Below are positions 5,742-12,679 of a stretch of DNA of 13,039 bases, piece by piece. A program made the position numbers and the translations under genes. How positions within the stretch are numbered: position 1 is the stretch's first letter; every line of letters begins with the position of its first letter. The notes under the pieces were generated by a model, which was given only the letters and a program-made list of their open reading frames with translations, was not told the DNA's origin and searched no databases. Origin of the DNA: Chthonomonas sp035294505 (GTDB taxonomy: Bacteria > Armatimonadota > Chthonomonadetes > Chthonomonadales > Chthonomonadaceae); NCBI RefSeq assembly GCF_035294505.1, contig NZ_DATGKU010000241.1, positions 1-13,039 of the forward strand, given 5' to 3'.

Positions 5742-6127
5742 CTTGAAGAGCCGGCGATACGACTGTCCTTTCGAGCCAAAGACGAGAGGAACAACTGTCA
5801 TTTCGAGCCGAAGGCATCTGTCATTTCGAGCCGCAGGCGAGAAATCTTGAATTTCAATTCCTACCGGTGCTGAGGGGTAGGAGGTGGGGCTGCAGAGGCT
5901 GTCAATCTCACGGTTCTAGAGCTAGTTTGCAGAGCAAACTTGTCTTGTTCGCCCCCTATCCCGTCCTCTCCCCCGATTCGGGAGGTGCTAGCGCACGGTG
6001 AGGCAGCGGCCAGAGAGATAGGTGATGCAGGGAGTGATGCAGCCGCTGAGGTGCTTGCTGTATCCGAAATGGACAAAGAGGGCGGTTGTGGTGAGTTTCC
6101 AAAGAAAAGCTTATCAAAGGAGACTGC
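5735..6127 (+). repeat. Composite intergenic repeat, copy 4 (most complete)
   Basis: The order is: GCTTGAAGAGCCGGCGATACG (5741-5761); units at 5764-5786, 5796-5818 and 5819-5841; AAATCTT; the 48-bp block shared with copy 3; GGGCTGCAGAGGCT; GGTTCTAGAGC; the CCCCCTATCCC block; and GTGCTAGCGCACGG. The dyad CAGCGGC/GCCGCTG (6004-6048) follows, then GGCGGTTGTGGTGAG and the end GAGACTGCC. The 12-bp hairpin at 6130-6156 abuts the end. Confidence 0.75.
5764..5848 (+). repeat. Three 23-bp units of repeat copy 4
   Basis: The units at 5764-5786, 5796-5818 and 5819-5841 end in GAG, ATC and GAG. The first has decayed (AAAGAC instead of GAAGGC) and is separated from the second by nine bases. The terminal AAATCTT (5842-5848) is retained, and 5823-5845 keeps the ATTTC-GA-GCC-loop-GGC-GA-GAAAT dyad with loop GCA. 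Confidence 0.75.
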
Positions 6128-6129
6128 CT

Positions 6130-6156
6130 GTAGGGGCACGGTGACCGTGCCCCTAC
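6130..6156. repeat. 12-bp hairpin GTAGGGGCACGG-TGA-CCGTGCCCCTAC
   Basis: A perfect inverted repeat with a three-base loop. A relative with the same outer arms and a different inner stem lies at 12605-12631. It is 57 nt upstream of wecB. No T-run follows, so I treat it as a dispersed hairpin element, possibly within the wecB leader. Confidence 0.8.
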
Positions 6157-6213
6157 TTGTTGTCCTTACCCCTGCCTCAGTTTTTGTGAAGAATTGAGGT
6201 AATCTTTAGTGTC

Positions 6214-7344
6214 ATGTCTAAGACATCTGCTCCGAAACGTGTGCTCTGCGTGTTTGGCACGCGCCCCGATACGGTGAAGATGGCGCCGGTGGTTCATGCC
6301 TTAAAACGGTACCCGCAAGACTTCACCGTGCGTGTGGTGGTTACCGGTCAACACCGAGAACAGATGGAACAGGCTCTCCGCGTCTTTCAGATAACGCCCG
6401 ACAGCGATCTCGCCATTATGCAGCACGGGCAAACCCTCGCCCAGATCACCGTGCGCGCCCTTGAAGGGCTAGATGCAGAGCTTGCATCCCATCCCGCCGA
6501 CATCTGCCTTGCCCAAGGCGACACCACAACGACCTTTGTAGCAGCCCTCGCCGCCTTCTATCATAAGGTGCCTTTTGGTCATGTGGAGGCTGGGCTACGT
6601 ACCGGCAAGCGCTACGACCCTTTTCCGGAAGAGATGAATCGTCGCCTTACCGCCCCTCTCGCCACATGGCATTTTGCCCCCACCGAGCAGGCTCGCGAGA
6701 ATCTCTTACGAGAAGGCATCGCTCCTAACACCATCTTCGTTACAGGCAACACCAGCATAGACGCACTGCTTTCTGTGGCTGCCCAACCGGCTACGTTCGA
6801 CGACCCGCGGCTGAAGGCGATTGTGGAAAGCGACCAGCGCCTGATTCTAGTGACTGCTCACCGAAGAGAAAATTGGGGGGCGCCTATGGAGCGAATCGCG
6901 CGCGCTTTGGCCCTGCTCGCGCAGCGCTTTCCCGACTGTGCTATCGTGGTGCCCATGCATCGCAACCCCATCGTGCGGCAGACCCTGCAATCCGTCCTTG
7001 CAGAAGTTGACGGCGTAGTCCTTGTGGAACCACAGGAGTATGTTCCCTTTGTGCACCTCATGAAACGCGCAACGCTTATTTTAACCGATAGCGGCGGTGT
7101 GCAAGAGGAGGCCCCGGCGCTGGGGGTGCCTGTGCTCGTTCTCCGCGAAACCACCGAACGACCGGAGGGCGTGGAGGCCGGAACCAACCGCCTCGTGGGC
7201 ACCGACACCGAAACGATTGTGGCCGAGGCGAGTCGGTTGCTTAACGACCCGGAAGCCTATGCTCAGATGGCACGCGCCGTGAACCCCTACGGCGATGGAC
7301 ACGCAGCGGAACGCATTGTCACTATACTACGACAGGCACAATAG
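6214..7344 (+). CDS. wecB: UDP-N-acetylglucosamine 2-epimerase (non-hydrolysing)
   Basis: The 376-aa cytoplasmic enzyme matches the full family length. It interconverts UDP-GlcNAc and UDP-ManNAc, supplying ManNAc or ManNAcA for surface polysaccharides. The sequence aligns end to end with E. coli WecB as I remember it: GTRPDTVKMAP (15-25), TGQHREQMEQ (44-53), QGDTTTT (101-107), GHVEAGLRTG (122-131), PFPEEMNR (136-143), HRRENWG (216-222), TDSGGVQEEAP, and TTERPEGVEAGTNRLVGTD near the C-terminus. Residues D103, E125, E139 and H216 correspond to the E. coli catalytic set D95, E117, E131 and H213; R17 and K22 correspond to R10 and K15. All key residues are present, so it should be active. No glycosyltransferase or wecC neighbour is present, so its pathway partners must lie elsewhere. 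Confidence 0.96.
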   Translation: MSKTSAPKRVLCVFGTRPDTVKMAPVVHALKRYPQDFTVRVVVTGQHREQMEQALRVFQITPDSDLAIMQHGQTLAQITVRALEGLDAELASHPADICLAQGDTTTTFVAALAAFYHKVPFGHVEAGLRTGKRYDPFPEEMNRRLTAPLATWHFAPTEQARENLLREGIAPNTIFVTGNTSIDALLSVAAQPATFDDPRLKAIVESDQRLILVTAHRRENWGAPMERIARALALLAQRFPDCAIVVPMHRNPIVRQTLQSVLAEVDGVVLVEPQEYVPFVHLMKRATLILTDSGGVQEEAPALGVPVLVLRETTERPEGVEAGTNRLVGTDTETIVAEASRLLNDPEAYAQMARAVNPYGDGHAAERIVTILRQAQ

Positions 7345-7527
7345 TGCCGACTTTCGGGAAGGACAAAAAATTTTCCCTCCGTATTCGCGTGAGATTCTGC
7401 GCTCGCATGGTGTCTATATATTACACGAAAGCCCTCTTAGAGAGGCGACCTCCCGATGTGCCCCAGCAAGACCTCCCCTAAAACACCCTCCCAACTTTGA
7501 TGATGTCTTTAGAGGGAACAAAGTTTT

Positions 7528-7545
7528 CTTGAAATCAAGTATACT
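7528..7545 (+). promoter_or_regulatory. Candidate promoter/operator upstream of the TonB locus
   Basis: CTTGA-AA-TCAAG (7528-7539), a 12-bp palindrome, directly abuts TATACT (7540-7545), a good -10 match. No -35 hexamer is found at 16-18 nt. A palindrome touching the -10, about 26 nt ahead of the first gene of the cluster, is where a repressor such as a metal sensor could bind. This is positional inference only. Confidence 0.3.
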
Positions 7546-7571
7546 AGGTTAAGGTGGAGCGGATACTTTTT

Positions 7572-7967
7572 ATGTCTGGGCTACAGAGGCGTTCGCGCCA
7601 TAAGCACTCTAACTATCTCCGCTGGATACGGCAAACAGCTCGACTGATGCTGTTCGCCTATCTTTTGCTCGCCGTTCTAGGCGAGATCACCCATGCCTAC
7701 GAACATCAGGGGGAGTGGCAGGCTGCCGTCCAACAGATCGCTTCGGAACAATCCTCTCACCAACCCCATATTTCCGCGATCGCGCTATTACAACCGCATC
7801 CTTGCGCCCTGTGCACTTGGCAGGCGAATAACCTCTCCCCAAGCCTTCCTACACAGCACCCTGCAGAGCGTCTTAACAACTATCCGCTGTCGCCATCTAT
7901 CTACTCTGTAGCCGCTTTGCTCATCTACCCGCCAACCACCTCCTCTCGCTCACCGCCTCACGCCTAA
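7572..7967 (+). CDS. Small membrane-anchored CxxC protein (DUF2946-like candidate)
   Basis: The protein is 131 aa from the ATG at 7572; a GTG at 7554 would add six residues, and AAGGTGGAG at 7551-7559 serves the ATG better. A basic N-terminus (QRRSRHKH) precedes one hydrophobic segment LMLFAYLLLAVLGEITHA (about 25-42), a signal anchor or uncleaved signal peptide. The exported part has several His residues (HAYEHQ, SSHQPHIS, QPHPCALCTW), one CxxC (C78, C81), a second hydrophobic patch and the end SSRSPPHA. Small proteins with this layout (N-terminal TM, His-rich region, C-x-x-C, Pro-rich tail) are grouped, as I recall, under DUF2946 or unnamed families near TonB receptors for metals. It stands 153 nt ahead of exbB in the same direction. 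The match is by pattern, not by strong sequence identity. Confidence 0.62.
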   Translation: MSGLQRRSRHKHSNYLRWIRQTARLMLFAYLLLAVLGEITHAYEHQGEWQAAVQQIASEQSSHQPHISAIALLQPHPCALCTWQANNLSPSLPTQHPAERLNNYPLSPSIYSVAALLIYPPTTSSRSPPHA

Positions 7968-8120
7968 CCTCCTCAAATACGTTCTTCTTCTGTCTTCAAC
8001 CCTGTTTATTGGCATTATAGGCGGCCTTTGCATAAGGTCTCCTTTTAGAGTGCCCTGAAGACACACAAATACCTACTTCAAATCCCGACATTTATAACAA
8101 TCATTTGAGAGGAAAACACC

Positions 8121-8741
8121 ATGAATGAGGTTCTAAAGTTCATTCACGGTGGAGGCTTTATGATGTATCCGCTCATCCTCGCCTCCATCGTGCTTATTGC
8201 CGTCATCATCGAGCGCGCCATCTCGCTTCGACGCTCCATTAGTGATGGAGATGAGTTGCTCGACCTGATCAAAGAGGCCGATCGGCAAGACCCCTCCCAT
8301 AAGCGGGCTATTGCGGTGTGCGAAGGAACCCGCACTCCCCTCGGCCGCATCTTCGCGCGAGGTCTCAGAAACGCCCATCGTGACGTGGAGGCCATCGAGA
8401 TGGCCATGGAGCAAGAAGCGGCCAACGAAATACCCGCTTTGGAAGCCAACCTTATCGTCATCAAAACGATCGTCAACATCTCCCCTCTGCTCGGCTTGTT
8501 GGGAACCATTGCCGGCATGATTCGCTCTTTCCGCGCGGCATCGGAACATGGCCTCTCCAACCCCACCCAGATTCTCGGAGGCATTGCAGAAGCCCTTATC
8601 TCCACGGCAACCGGCATCACCTTAGCGGTCATCGGCTTCATCGCCTTTAACTACTTCAGCAACCTCGTGCGAAAAATCAACGAGGACCTTGAGTTCTATA
8701 GCGCCGAACTGGTTAACTATCTCACCGGTCGCGTGGATTGA
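8121..8741 (+). CDS. exbB: MotA/TolQ/ExbB proton channel family protein
   Basis: The 206-aa inner-membrane protein has the three transmembrane helices of ExbB/TolQ: about 13-35 (MMYPLILASIVLIAVIIERAI), 110-136 (VNISPLLGLLGTIAGMI) and 153-183 (GGIAEALISTATGITLAVIG). The PLLGLLGT...GM block and IAEALISTATG are family signatures, and E157 aligns with E176 of E. coli ExbB, a residue important for proton coupling. With ExbD it forms the proton-driven motor that energises TonB. The start has GAGAGGA upstream. exbD begins 13 nt after its stop, indicating one transcript. Gene order next to tonB and a receptor favours ExbB over TolQ or MotA. Confidence 0.94.
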   Translation: MNEVLKFIHGGGFMMYPLILASIVLIAVIIERAISLRRSISDGDELLDLIKEADRQDPSHKRAIAVCEGTRTPLGRIFARGLRNAHRDVEAIEMAMEQEAANEIPALEANLIVIKTIVNISPLLGLLGTIAGMIRSFRAASEHGLSNPTQILGGIAEALISTATGITLAVIGFIAFNYFSNLVRKINEDLEFYSAELVNYLTGRVD

Positions 8742-8754
8742 AAGGGGGCGGATT

Positions 8755-9165
8755 ATGCGGAAGCTTGTAAGGATTCCACGCAGAAAACCCTTAGAAGAGG
8801 CCGAGATCATCGTCATCCCGATGATCGACGTCATGATGTTCCTCCTCTTCTTCTTCATGGTCGCCAGTTTAGCCATGGTCATTCAGGCGGGGCTGCCGGT
8901 AAACCTTCCGAAGGCCTCAACGGCCTCAAACCACTCCTCCCAAAACATCACCATTACGATTCAGAGGGACGGTGCGACCTTCCTCAACACAACACCGACC
9001 CCACTTAATCGCCTTGCAGACGCTTTAAGAGCGCTCCACGTCACCGATAAAGACCTCGTTATCATCAATGCCGATAAGGATGTGCTTCATGGAGTGGTGG
9101 TAGAGGCGATGGATCAGGCGCGTCAGGCCGGCGTCACCCAGTTCGCCATTGCAGCGGTAAAGTGA
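8755..9165 (+). CDS. exbD: Biopolymer transport protein ExbD/TolR family
   Basis: The protein is 136 aa from the ATG at 8755, chosen because AAGGGGG (8742-8748) lies just ahead and because the longer frame from 8689 would overlap exbB by 53 nt. A short cytoplasmic basic tail (MRKLVRIPRRK) is followed by one transmembrane helix with IPMIDVMMFLLFFFMVASL; D25 is the conserved proton-carrying aspartate, matching D25 of E. coli ExbD. The periplasmic domain has ITIQRDGATFLN and KDLVIINADKDVLHGVVVEAMDQARQAGVTQFAIA, the standard ExbD C-terminal pattern. It couples proton flow with ExbB to TonB. The tonB ribosome site overlaps its stop codon. Confidence 0.94.
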   Translation: MRKLVRIPRRKPLEEAEIIVIPMIDVMMFLLFFFMVASLAMVIQAGLPVNLPKASTASNHSSQNITITIQRDGATFLNTTPTPLNRLADALRALHVTDKDLVIINADKDVLHGVVVEAMDQARQAGVTQFAIAAVK

Positions 9166-9178
9166 GGAGGTTATAACA

Positions 9179-10018
9179 ATGCGACGCCGACGTAGAGGCA
9201 ACTCGCTGCTTACCAAAACACTCGTTATTTCGATCCTAATCAATATTGTGCTTCTACCCATCCTGGCAAAGTTTGGAGCCTTTAAAAAGGTGGAGGGTGA
9301 ATTAATTCACGTCACCATGGTGCAGTTGCCCCCTCCAGTTCAAGAGCGACAGCAGCCTAAAGTAGAAAAGAAACAGCCCAAAAAACTTCCCCCGAAACAC
9401 CTTGAAAATAAGAAGACGCATACCAACGTACACTCGCAGCAGCCCGTCCATACGCATCCCTCTAACCTGCCTAAAGTGATCGCTGCCACCTCCACAGGCA
9501 GTGGAGGTGGTAATGGAGGGGCTACGGTGGATAATACGGGTACCGGCGTGGCCGGGCAAGTGCCTAAACCCCTTACAAACCCCACTCCGCCGCCCAAACC
9601 GAAGCCCACACCACCGCCCCAACCGCAGCCCAAGCAGCCGACACCGCCGCCTACCCCCCAAAAACCCACCGAGGTTGCGGTGGCAAAGCCAACCCCTCAG
9701 CCGGAGCCACAACCACAGCCTGCACCGCAGCCCGTCTTTACCTTGGCCGAGCCGGCGCTTCCGTTGGCAGAGGAGCCTCAACCTCAAATTCCCGATGATC
9801 TGCGCTATCAGCCTCTCGATGCCATGTGCGTTGTGGAAGTGACCGTAGAGCCGGACGGCACCGTCGCCTCGGCGCGCATCGTGCAATCCTCCGGTCATGA
9901 TACGCTCGATCAACTCGCTCTCGAGGCTGCACGCCAATGGAAGTTCAAACCCGGTACGCGCAACGGCGTCCCTGTAGAGAGCACTGCCAGACTGCATTTT
10001 CACTTCGAGGTAGATTAG
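9179..10018 (+). CDS. tonB: TonB energy transducer
   Basis: The 279-aa protein has a basic cytoplasmic start (MRRRRRGN), one membrane anchor (about 12-31), a Lys/Gln/His-containing segment (50-95), a Gly/Thr spacer (103-126) and a long Pro-Lys-Gln linker (127-190). The C-terminal TonB domain covers about 205-279: VVEVTVEPDGTVASARIVQSSGHDTLDQLALEAARQWKFKPGTRNGVPV. This domain binds the TonB box of outer-membrane receptors and transmits ExbB/ExbD motion across the periplasm. GAGGAGG (9164-9170) with 8-nt spacing fixes the start. It lies between exbD and its presumed partner receptor. Unusual is the His cluster at 74-93 (H74, H81, H85, H91, H93). Codon-level Pro repeats make 9570-9740 low-complexity and produce a long spurious antisense frame. 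Confidence 0.95.
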   Translation: MRRRRRGNSLLTKTLVISILINIVLLPILAKFGAFKKVEGELIHVTMVQLPPPVQERQQPKVEKKQPKKLPPKHLENKKTHTNVHSQQPVHTHPSNLPKVIAATSTGSGGGNGGATVDNTGTGVAGQVPKPLTNPTPPPKPKPTPPPQPQPKQPTPPPTPQKPTEVAVAKPTPQPEPQPQPAPQPVFTLAEPALPLAEEPQPQIPDDLRYQPLDAMCVVEVTVEPDGTVASARIVQSSGHDTLDQLALEAARQWKFKPGTRNGVPVESTARLHFHFEVD

Positions 10019-10029
10019 GGGAAAACGTT

Positions 10030-12558
10030 ATGCCATTTATCAACGCGCCTATCTCTTCCAATACCAAAACTTTTGTTCCACGCTATGTCAGTTTCATCGT
10101 GCTGAATCCGGCCACTCAGCAGCCTCTAACTACCGCCGAGATCACGCTGCAGAGAGGCTCAAACGGAGAGGAGACAGCTGTGCTCACTCCCTCTCTTATG
10201 GAAAAAAACCATGCCACCCCGGTCTTCGATCTCTGTACCTGGCATACGGTGTCGTCTGTGCCCAAACACCAACAGACGGCTATCATCCACCTGTTCTTAA
10301 ACCACAGCCTGTGCCTTCAACTCAGCTCCCAGCGCTCTTTGTCAAACCAGTCTCCGCCCACGGCAGATATCTTCGTGGTTGTGAAGGCCTCCCTGCTTCA
10401 ACGCCGCCAGGTAGAGCAGTCCGCCACCATTACCCACAACCAGATTCAGCAGTTTGGCGGAGGAGCAGGAGCCACCATCCAGTCCATTACGAAAACGCAG
10501 GCCGGTGTCGCTAATGACTCCGCCGGTCAAGAGCACATTCGTGGAGAACATGCGGAAATCTCTTATGTGGTGGATGGCGTGCCTCTACCCGAAATTCTCT
10601 CCGGGCAGCAGAGTGCGGTCGTCGTCCCCTCCACCATTCAAACCCTTCAGCTCCTCACCGGCTCTTACCCGCCCGAATTCGGCATGCAGACGGCCGGCAT
10701 TCTCAACATTACCACCCTGCCCGGCGCCAAGAAACCCGTTGGGGAGTACGACCTTCAAGCCGGCAGCTACTCCACCACAAACGGCGATCTGAACCTGGAG
10801 GGTCCTATCGGAAAGAGGGGAGACTATGTGTTCGATTTCGCTGCCACCCGCACCCTGAACGCCCAAGACCCTCAACAACCCGATGACCAGACCGCCCACA
10901 ACGCCGGTTCCAGCGTAAACGAGTTCGCCAAACTGCGTTTTCGGCCAAGTCCTAAAGACACCCTCATTCTCACCCTCAACCAGTCGCCGGACACCTATCA
11001 AATCAATAACCGTACCGGCCTGCCCGACTCGTTTGCCCTTGCAGGGGAGGGTTTTGGCTTTCTCGGCCTGCGCAATCGCGACGGTTCCATTCCCTCTATT
11101 AACATTGTGAACCCAAATGGGCTTGGCGCGGCTCCCATCGTGCTGCCTTCCCAACAGGCCGAGCATATGGATATTGACCAAAGAGAGGTTAACGAATACT
11201 CCACGCTCTCATGGCAGCGTCAGCTCAATCGTACCGATTCACTGCTCTTTGCCGTCACCTTTCTCCATGCCGGCGCCGATCTCACCAACCATAATCCGCC
11301 GGTAGATGTGCTCAACCTGCCCGTAGATAACTCCATTGAGTACAACCCAACGGCTATTCGGAACGTGCATCACTCTCAAATCTATGCGGCCGTTACGCTC
11401 CCTCGAAAAAACCATGAGATCAAGTTCGGAATTCTCAACGATACCCAGATCGGTAACGAGTCATATCAGATCATTCCGGCCAGCCAACTTGCCCTAGATG
11501 ATCTCGCGGTTGTAGACCCGGCTCTCGCCCCTCCTGGCGCCCCTAAACAGGCGACCGACGCCCAGGGGCACCCGCTGTTCGACTCAAGTGGAAAGCCCGT
11601 TTATGTCACCGATGTCTACGGCAATCCCGTTTATGTGCCTACCAGCAGCACGGTGCCAACGCTGAACGTTCATCGTTCCGGCTTCTATCGCGCCGCTTAC
11701 ATACAGGATACCTGGAAGGTCTCTTCCCGTTTTACCTTTAACTATGGCCTACGCTTCGACTGGTTTCGGCAGGGGCAGAACTTGGGGCAACCCGTTGTGG
11801 ACACCAACTCGCTCTGTCCCCGCCTCAATTTCGCCTACAACCCCGATCGGTTCACCTCGATACGATGGTCTTATAACCGACTCTTCAACACGCCGCCGCT
11901 CGCCCAAGGCAGCATTGTGGGCGCTCCCATTCAGCCGGAGACCTTAAACCAGTACGACATCAGCGTTCAACGGCTGATCGGCCGCGGTCAAACGGTGAAA
12001 CTCGCCTACTACATTAAAGACATCCGCAACCAGGTAGATACCGGCCTGCTTATTCCCGGCAGCCAAATTGGGCTTTACTCCGCCGTCAACTTCCAGATCG
12101 GCGGGGTACACGGTGTTGAATTCAGCTACGATCTCACCCCGCCCAACGGTATAGGTCTTGACGGGTTTGTAAACTATACCTACTCCATCGCCTCGCCTGC
12201 CGGCTTCGACAACACGGGTGCGCCTGCCCCCTTCTTTAACGATCACGACCAACGCAACACCGTGGGGGCAGGGTTTGGCTATACTTGGAAAAACCAGGCC
12301 AATGTCTCTTTCGTCTTTACCTACGGCAGCGGCCTCGCCAGCAGCATCGTGCCACCCAGTCCTTTCCGAACTCCCAACAGCGAGTTAGACCTGCATCTCT
12401 CCACCGGCTCTCGGTTCCTAAAAGGTTTGGGGGCGCTTAACCTCGATATCGAGAACGTCTTTGATAGCCGCAGCGTCATCAACTTTCAATCTGGCTTCAG
12501 CGGTACCCGCTTCCAACAAGGCCGTCGCATCTTCCTCTCCTTATCCAGCAAGTTCTAA
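10030..12558 (+). CDS. TonB-dependent outer-membrane receptor
   Basis: The protein is 842 aa from the ATG at 10030, with AGGGGA (10017-10022) 7 nt before it; the frame is open to 9937, but that part overlaps tonB. Residues 15-110 contain LNPATQQPLTTAEITL, reminiscent of a degenerate carboxypeptidase-regulatory-like domain. DIFVVVKA (113-120) resembles a TonB box. The plug spans about 125-230 with HIRGEHAEISYVVDGVPL (169-186) and LLTGSYPPEFGMQTAGILNITT. The beta-barrel runs from about 237 to the C-terminal phenylalanine, with alternating strands such as FYRAAYIQDTWKVSSRFTFNYGLRFDWF and LNLDIENVFDSRSVINF. The C-terminal F and the family layout support outer-membrane placement. Oddly, no hydrophobic signal peptide is seen at the N-terminus. 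Substrate is unknown; the CxxC protein upstream hints at a metal. Confidence 0.9.
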   Translation: MPFINAPISSNTKTFVPRYVSFIVLNPATQQPLTTAEITLQRGSNGEETAVLTPSLMEKNHATPVFDLCTWHTVSSVPKHQQTAIIHLFLNHSLCLQLSSQRSLSNQSPPTADIFVVVKASLLQRRQVEQSATITHNQIQQFGGGAGATIQSITKTQAGVANDSAGQEHIRGEHAEISYVVDGVPLPEILSGQQSAVVVPSTIQTLQLLTGSYPPEFGMQTAGILNITTLPGAKKPVGEYDLQAGSYSTTNGDLNLEGPIGKRGDYVFDFAATRTLNAQDPQQPDDQTAHNAGSSVNEFAKLRFRPSPKDTLILTLNQSPDTYQINNRTGLPDSFALAGEGFGFLGLRNRDGSIPSINIVNPNGLGAAPIVLPSQQAEHMDIDQREVNEYSTLSWQRQLNRTDSLLFAVTFLHAGADLTNHNPPVDVLNLPVDNSIEYNPTAIRNVHHSQIYAAVTLPRKNHEIKFGILNDTQIGNESYQIIPASQLALDDLAVVDPALAPPGAPKQATDAQGHPLFDSSGKPVYVTDVYGNPVYVPTSSTVPTLNVHRSGFYRAAYIQDTWKVSSRFTFNYGLRFDWFRQGQNLGQPVVDTNSLCPRLNFAYNPDRFTSIRWSYNRLFNTPPLAQGSIVGAPIQPETLNQYDISVQRLIGRGQTVKLAYYIKDIRNQVDTGLLIPGSQIGLYSAVNFQIGGVHGVEFSYDLTPPNGIGLDGFVNYTYSIASPAGFDNTGAPAPFFNDHDQRNTVGAGFGYTWKNQANVSFVFTYGSGLASSIVPPSPFRTPNSELDLHLSTGSRFLKGLGALNLDIENVFDSRSVINFQSGFSGTRFQQGRRIFLSLSSKF

Positions 12559-12604
12559 ACGCGGGACGGCTCATCAGGAACCATCGTCTTGCGTGCTATG
12601 TGGA

Positions 12605-12631
12605 GTAGGGGCGGGGTAACCCCGCCCCTAC
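12605..12631. repeat. 12-bp hairpin GTAGGGGCGGGG-TAA-CCCCGCCCCTAC
   Basis: A perfect inverted repeat with a three-base loop, second member of the family at 6130-6156. The two differ at two stem positions with both partners changed. It lies between the convergent receptor and C-terminal genes (spacer 12559-12679), where it could act as a two-way transcription stop, although no T-run follows on either strand. Confidence 0.8.
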
Positions 12632-12679
12632 ACGATAGGTCAGCTGACAACGATCCGCGTACGGGCGATGCCTCATCTT

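Larger units (their letters stand above)
4763..6213. other. 1.45-kb gene-free tract built of repeats
   Basis: No credible gene is seen on either strand. 4763-5020 is mostly unique, with small palindromes (ATTCGC-TTTC-GCGAAT at 4877-4892). The rest consists of three composite repeat copies (5020-5280, 5330-5640, 5735-6127), two G-run blocks, a 12-bp hairpin (5676-5703) and a second 12-bp hairpin (6130-6156). The candidate frames here (for example plus strand 5940-6197 and minus strand 5861-6139) translate repeat modules. The start of wecB follows; its ribosome site GAGGT is 13 nt ahead of the ATG, which is weak. Confidence 0.65.

Noticed and set aside
6130..6156. Hairpin as a rho-independent terminator
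   Set aside because: The stem is strong but no run of T follows on either strand, and no gene ends just before it.
5861..6197. Plus and minus strand frames (85 and 92 aa) in repeat copy 4
   Set aside because: They translate the repeat modules, are broken in other copies, and have biased Ala/Ser/Pro composition without domain features.
7295..7552. 85-aa frame overlapping the end of wecB
   Set aside because: It begins inside wecB in another frame, has no ribosome site, and its tail overlaps the likely promoter region of the TonB cluster.
9302..10003. 233-aa minus-strand frame
   Set aside because: It is the antisense shadow of the Pro-rich tonB gene; the Gly/Leu/Arg-rich low-complexity translation reflects CCx codons read in reverse.
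9937..10029. Upstream extension of the receptor start
   Set aside because: These 31 codons overlap the TonB C-terminal domain in another frame, have no ribosome site and provide no signal peptide.
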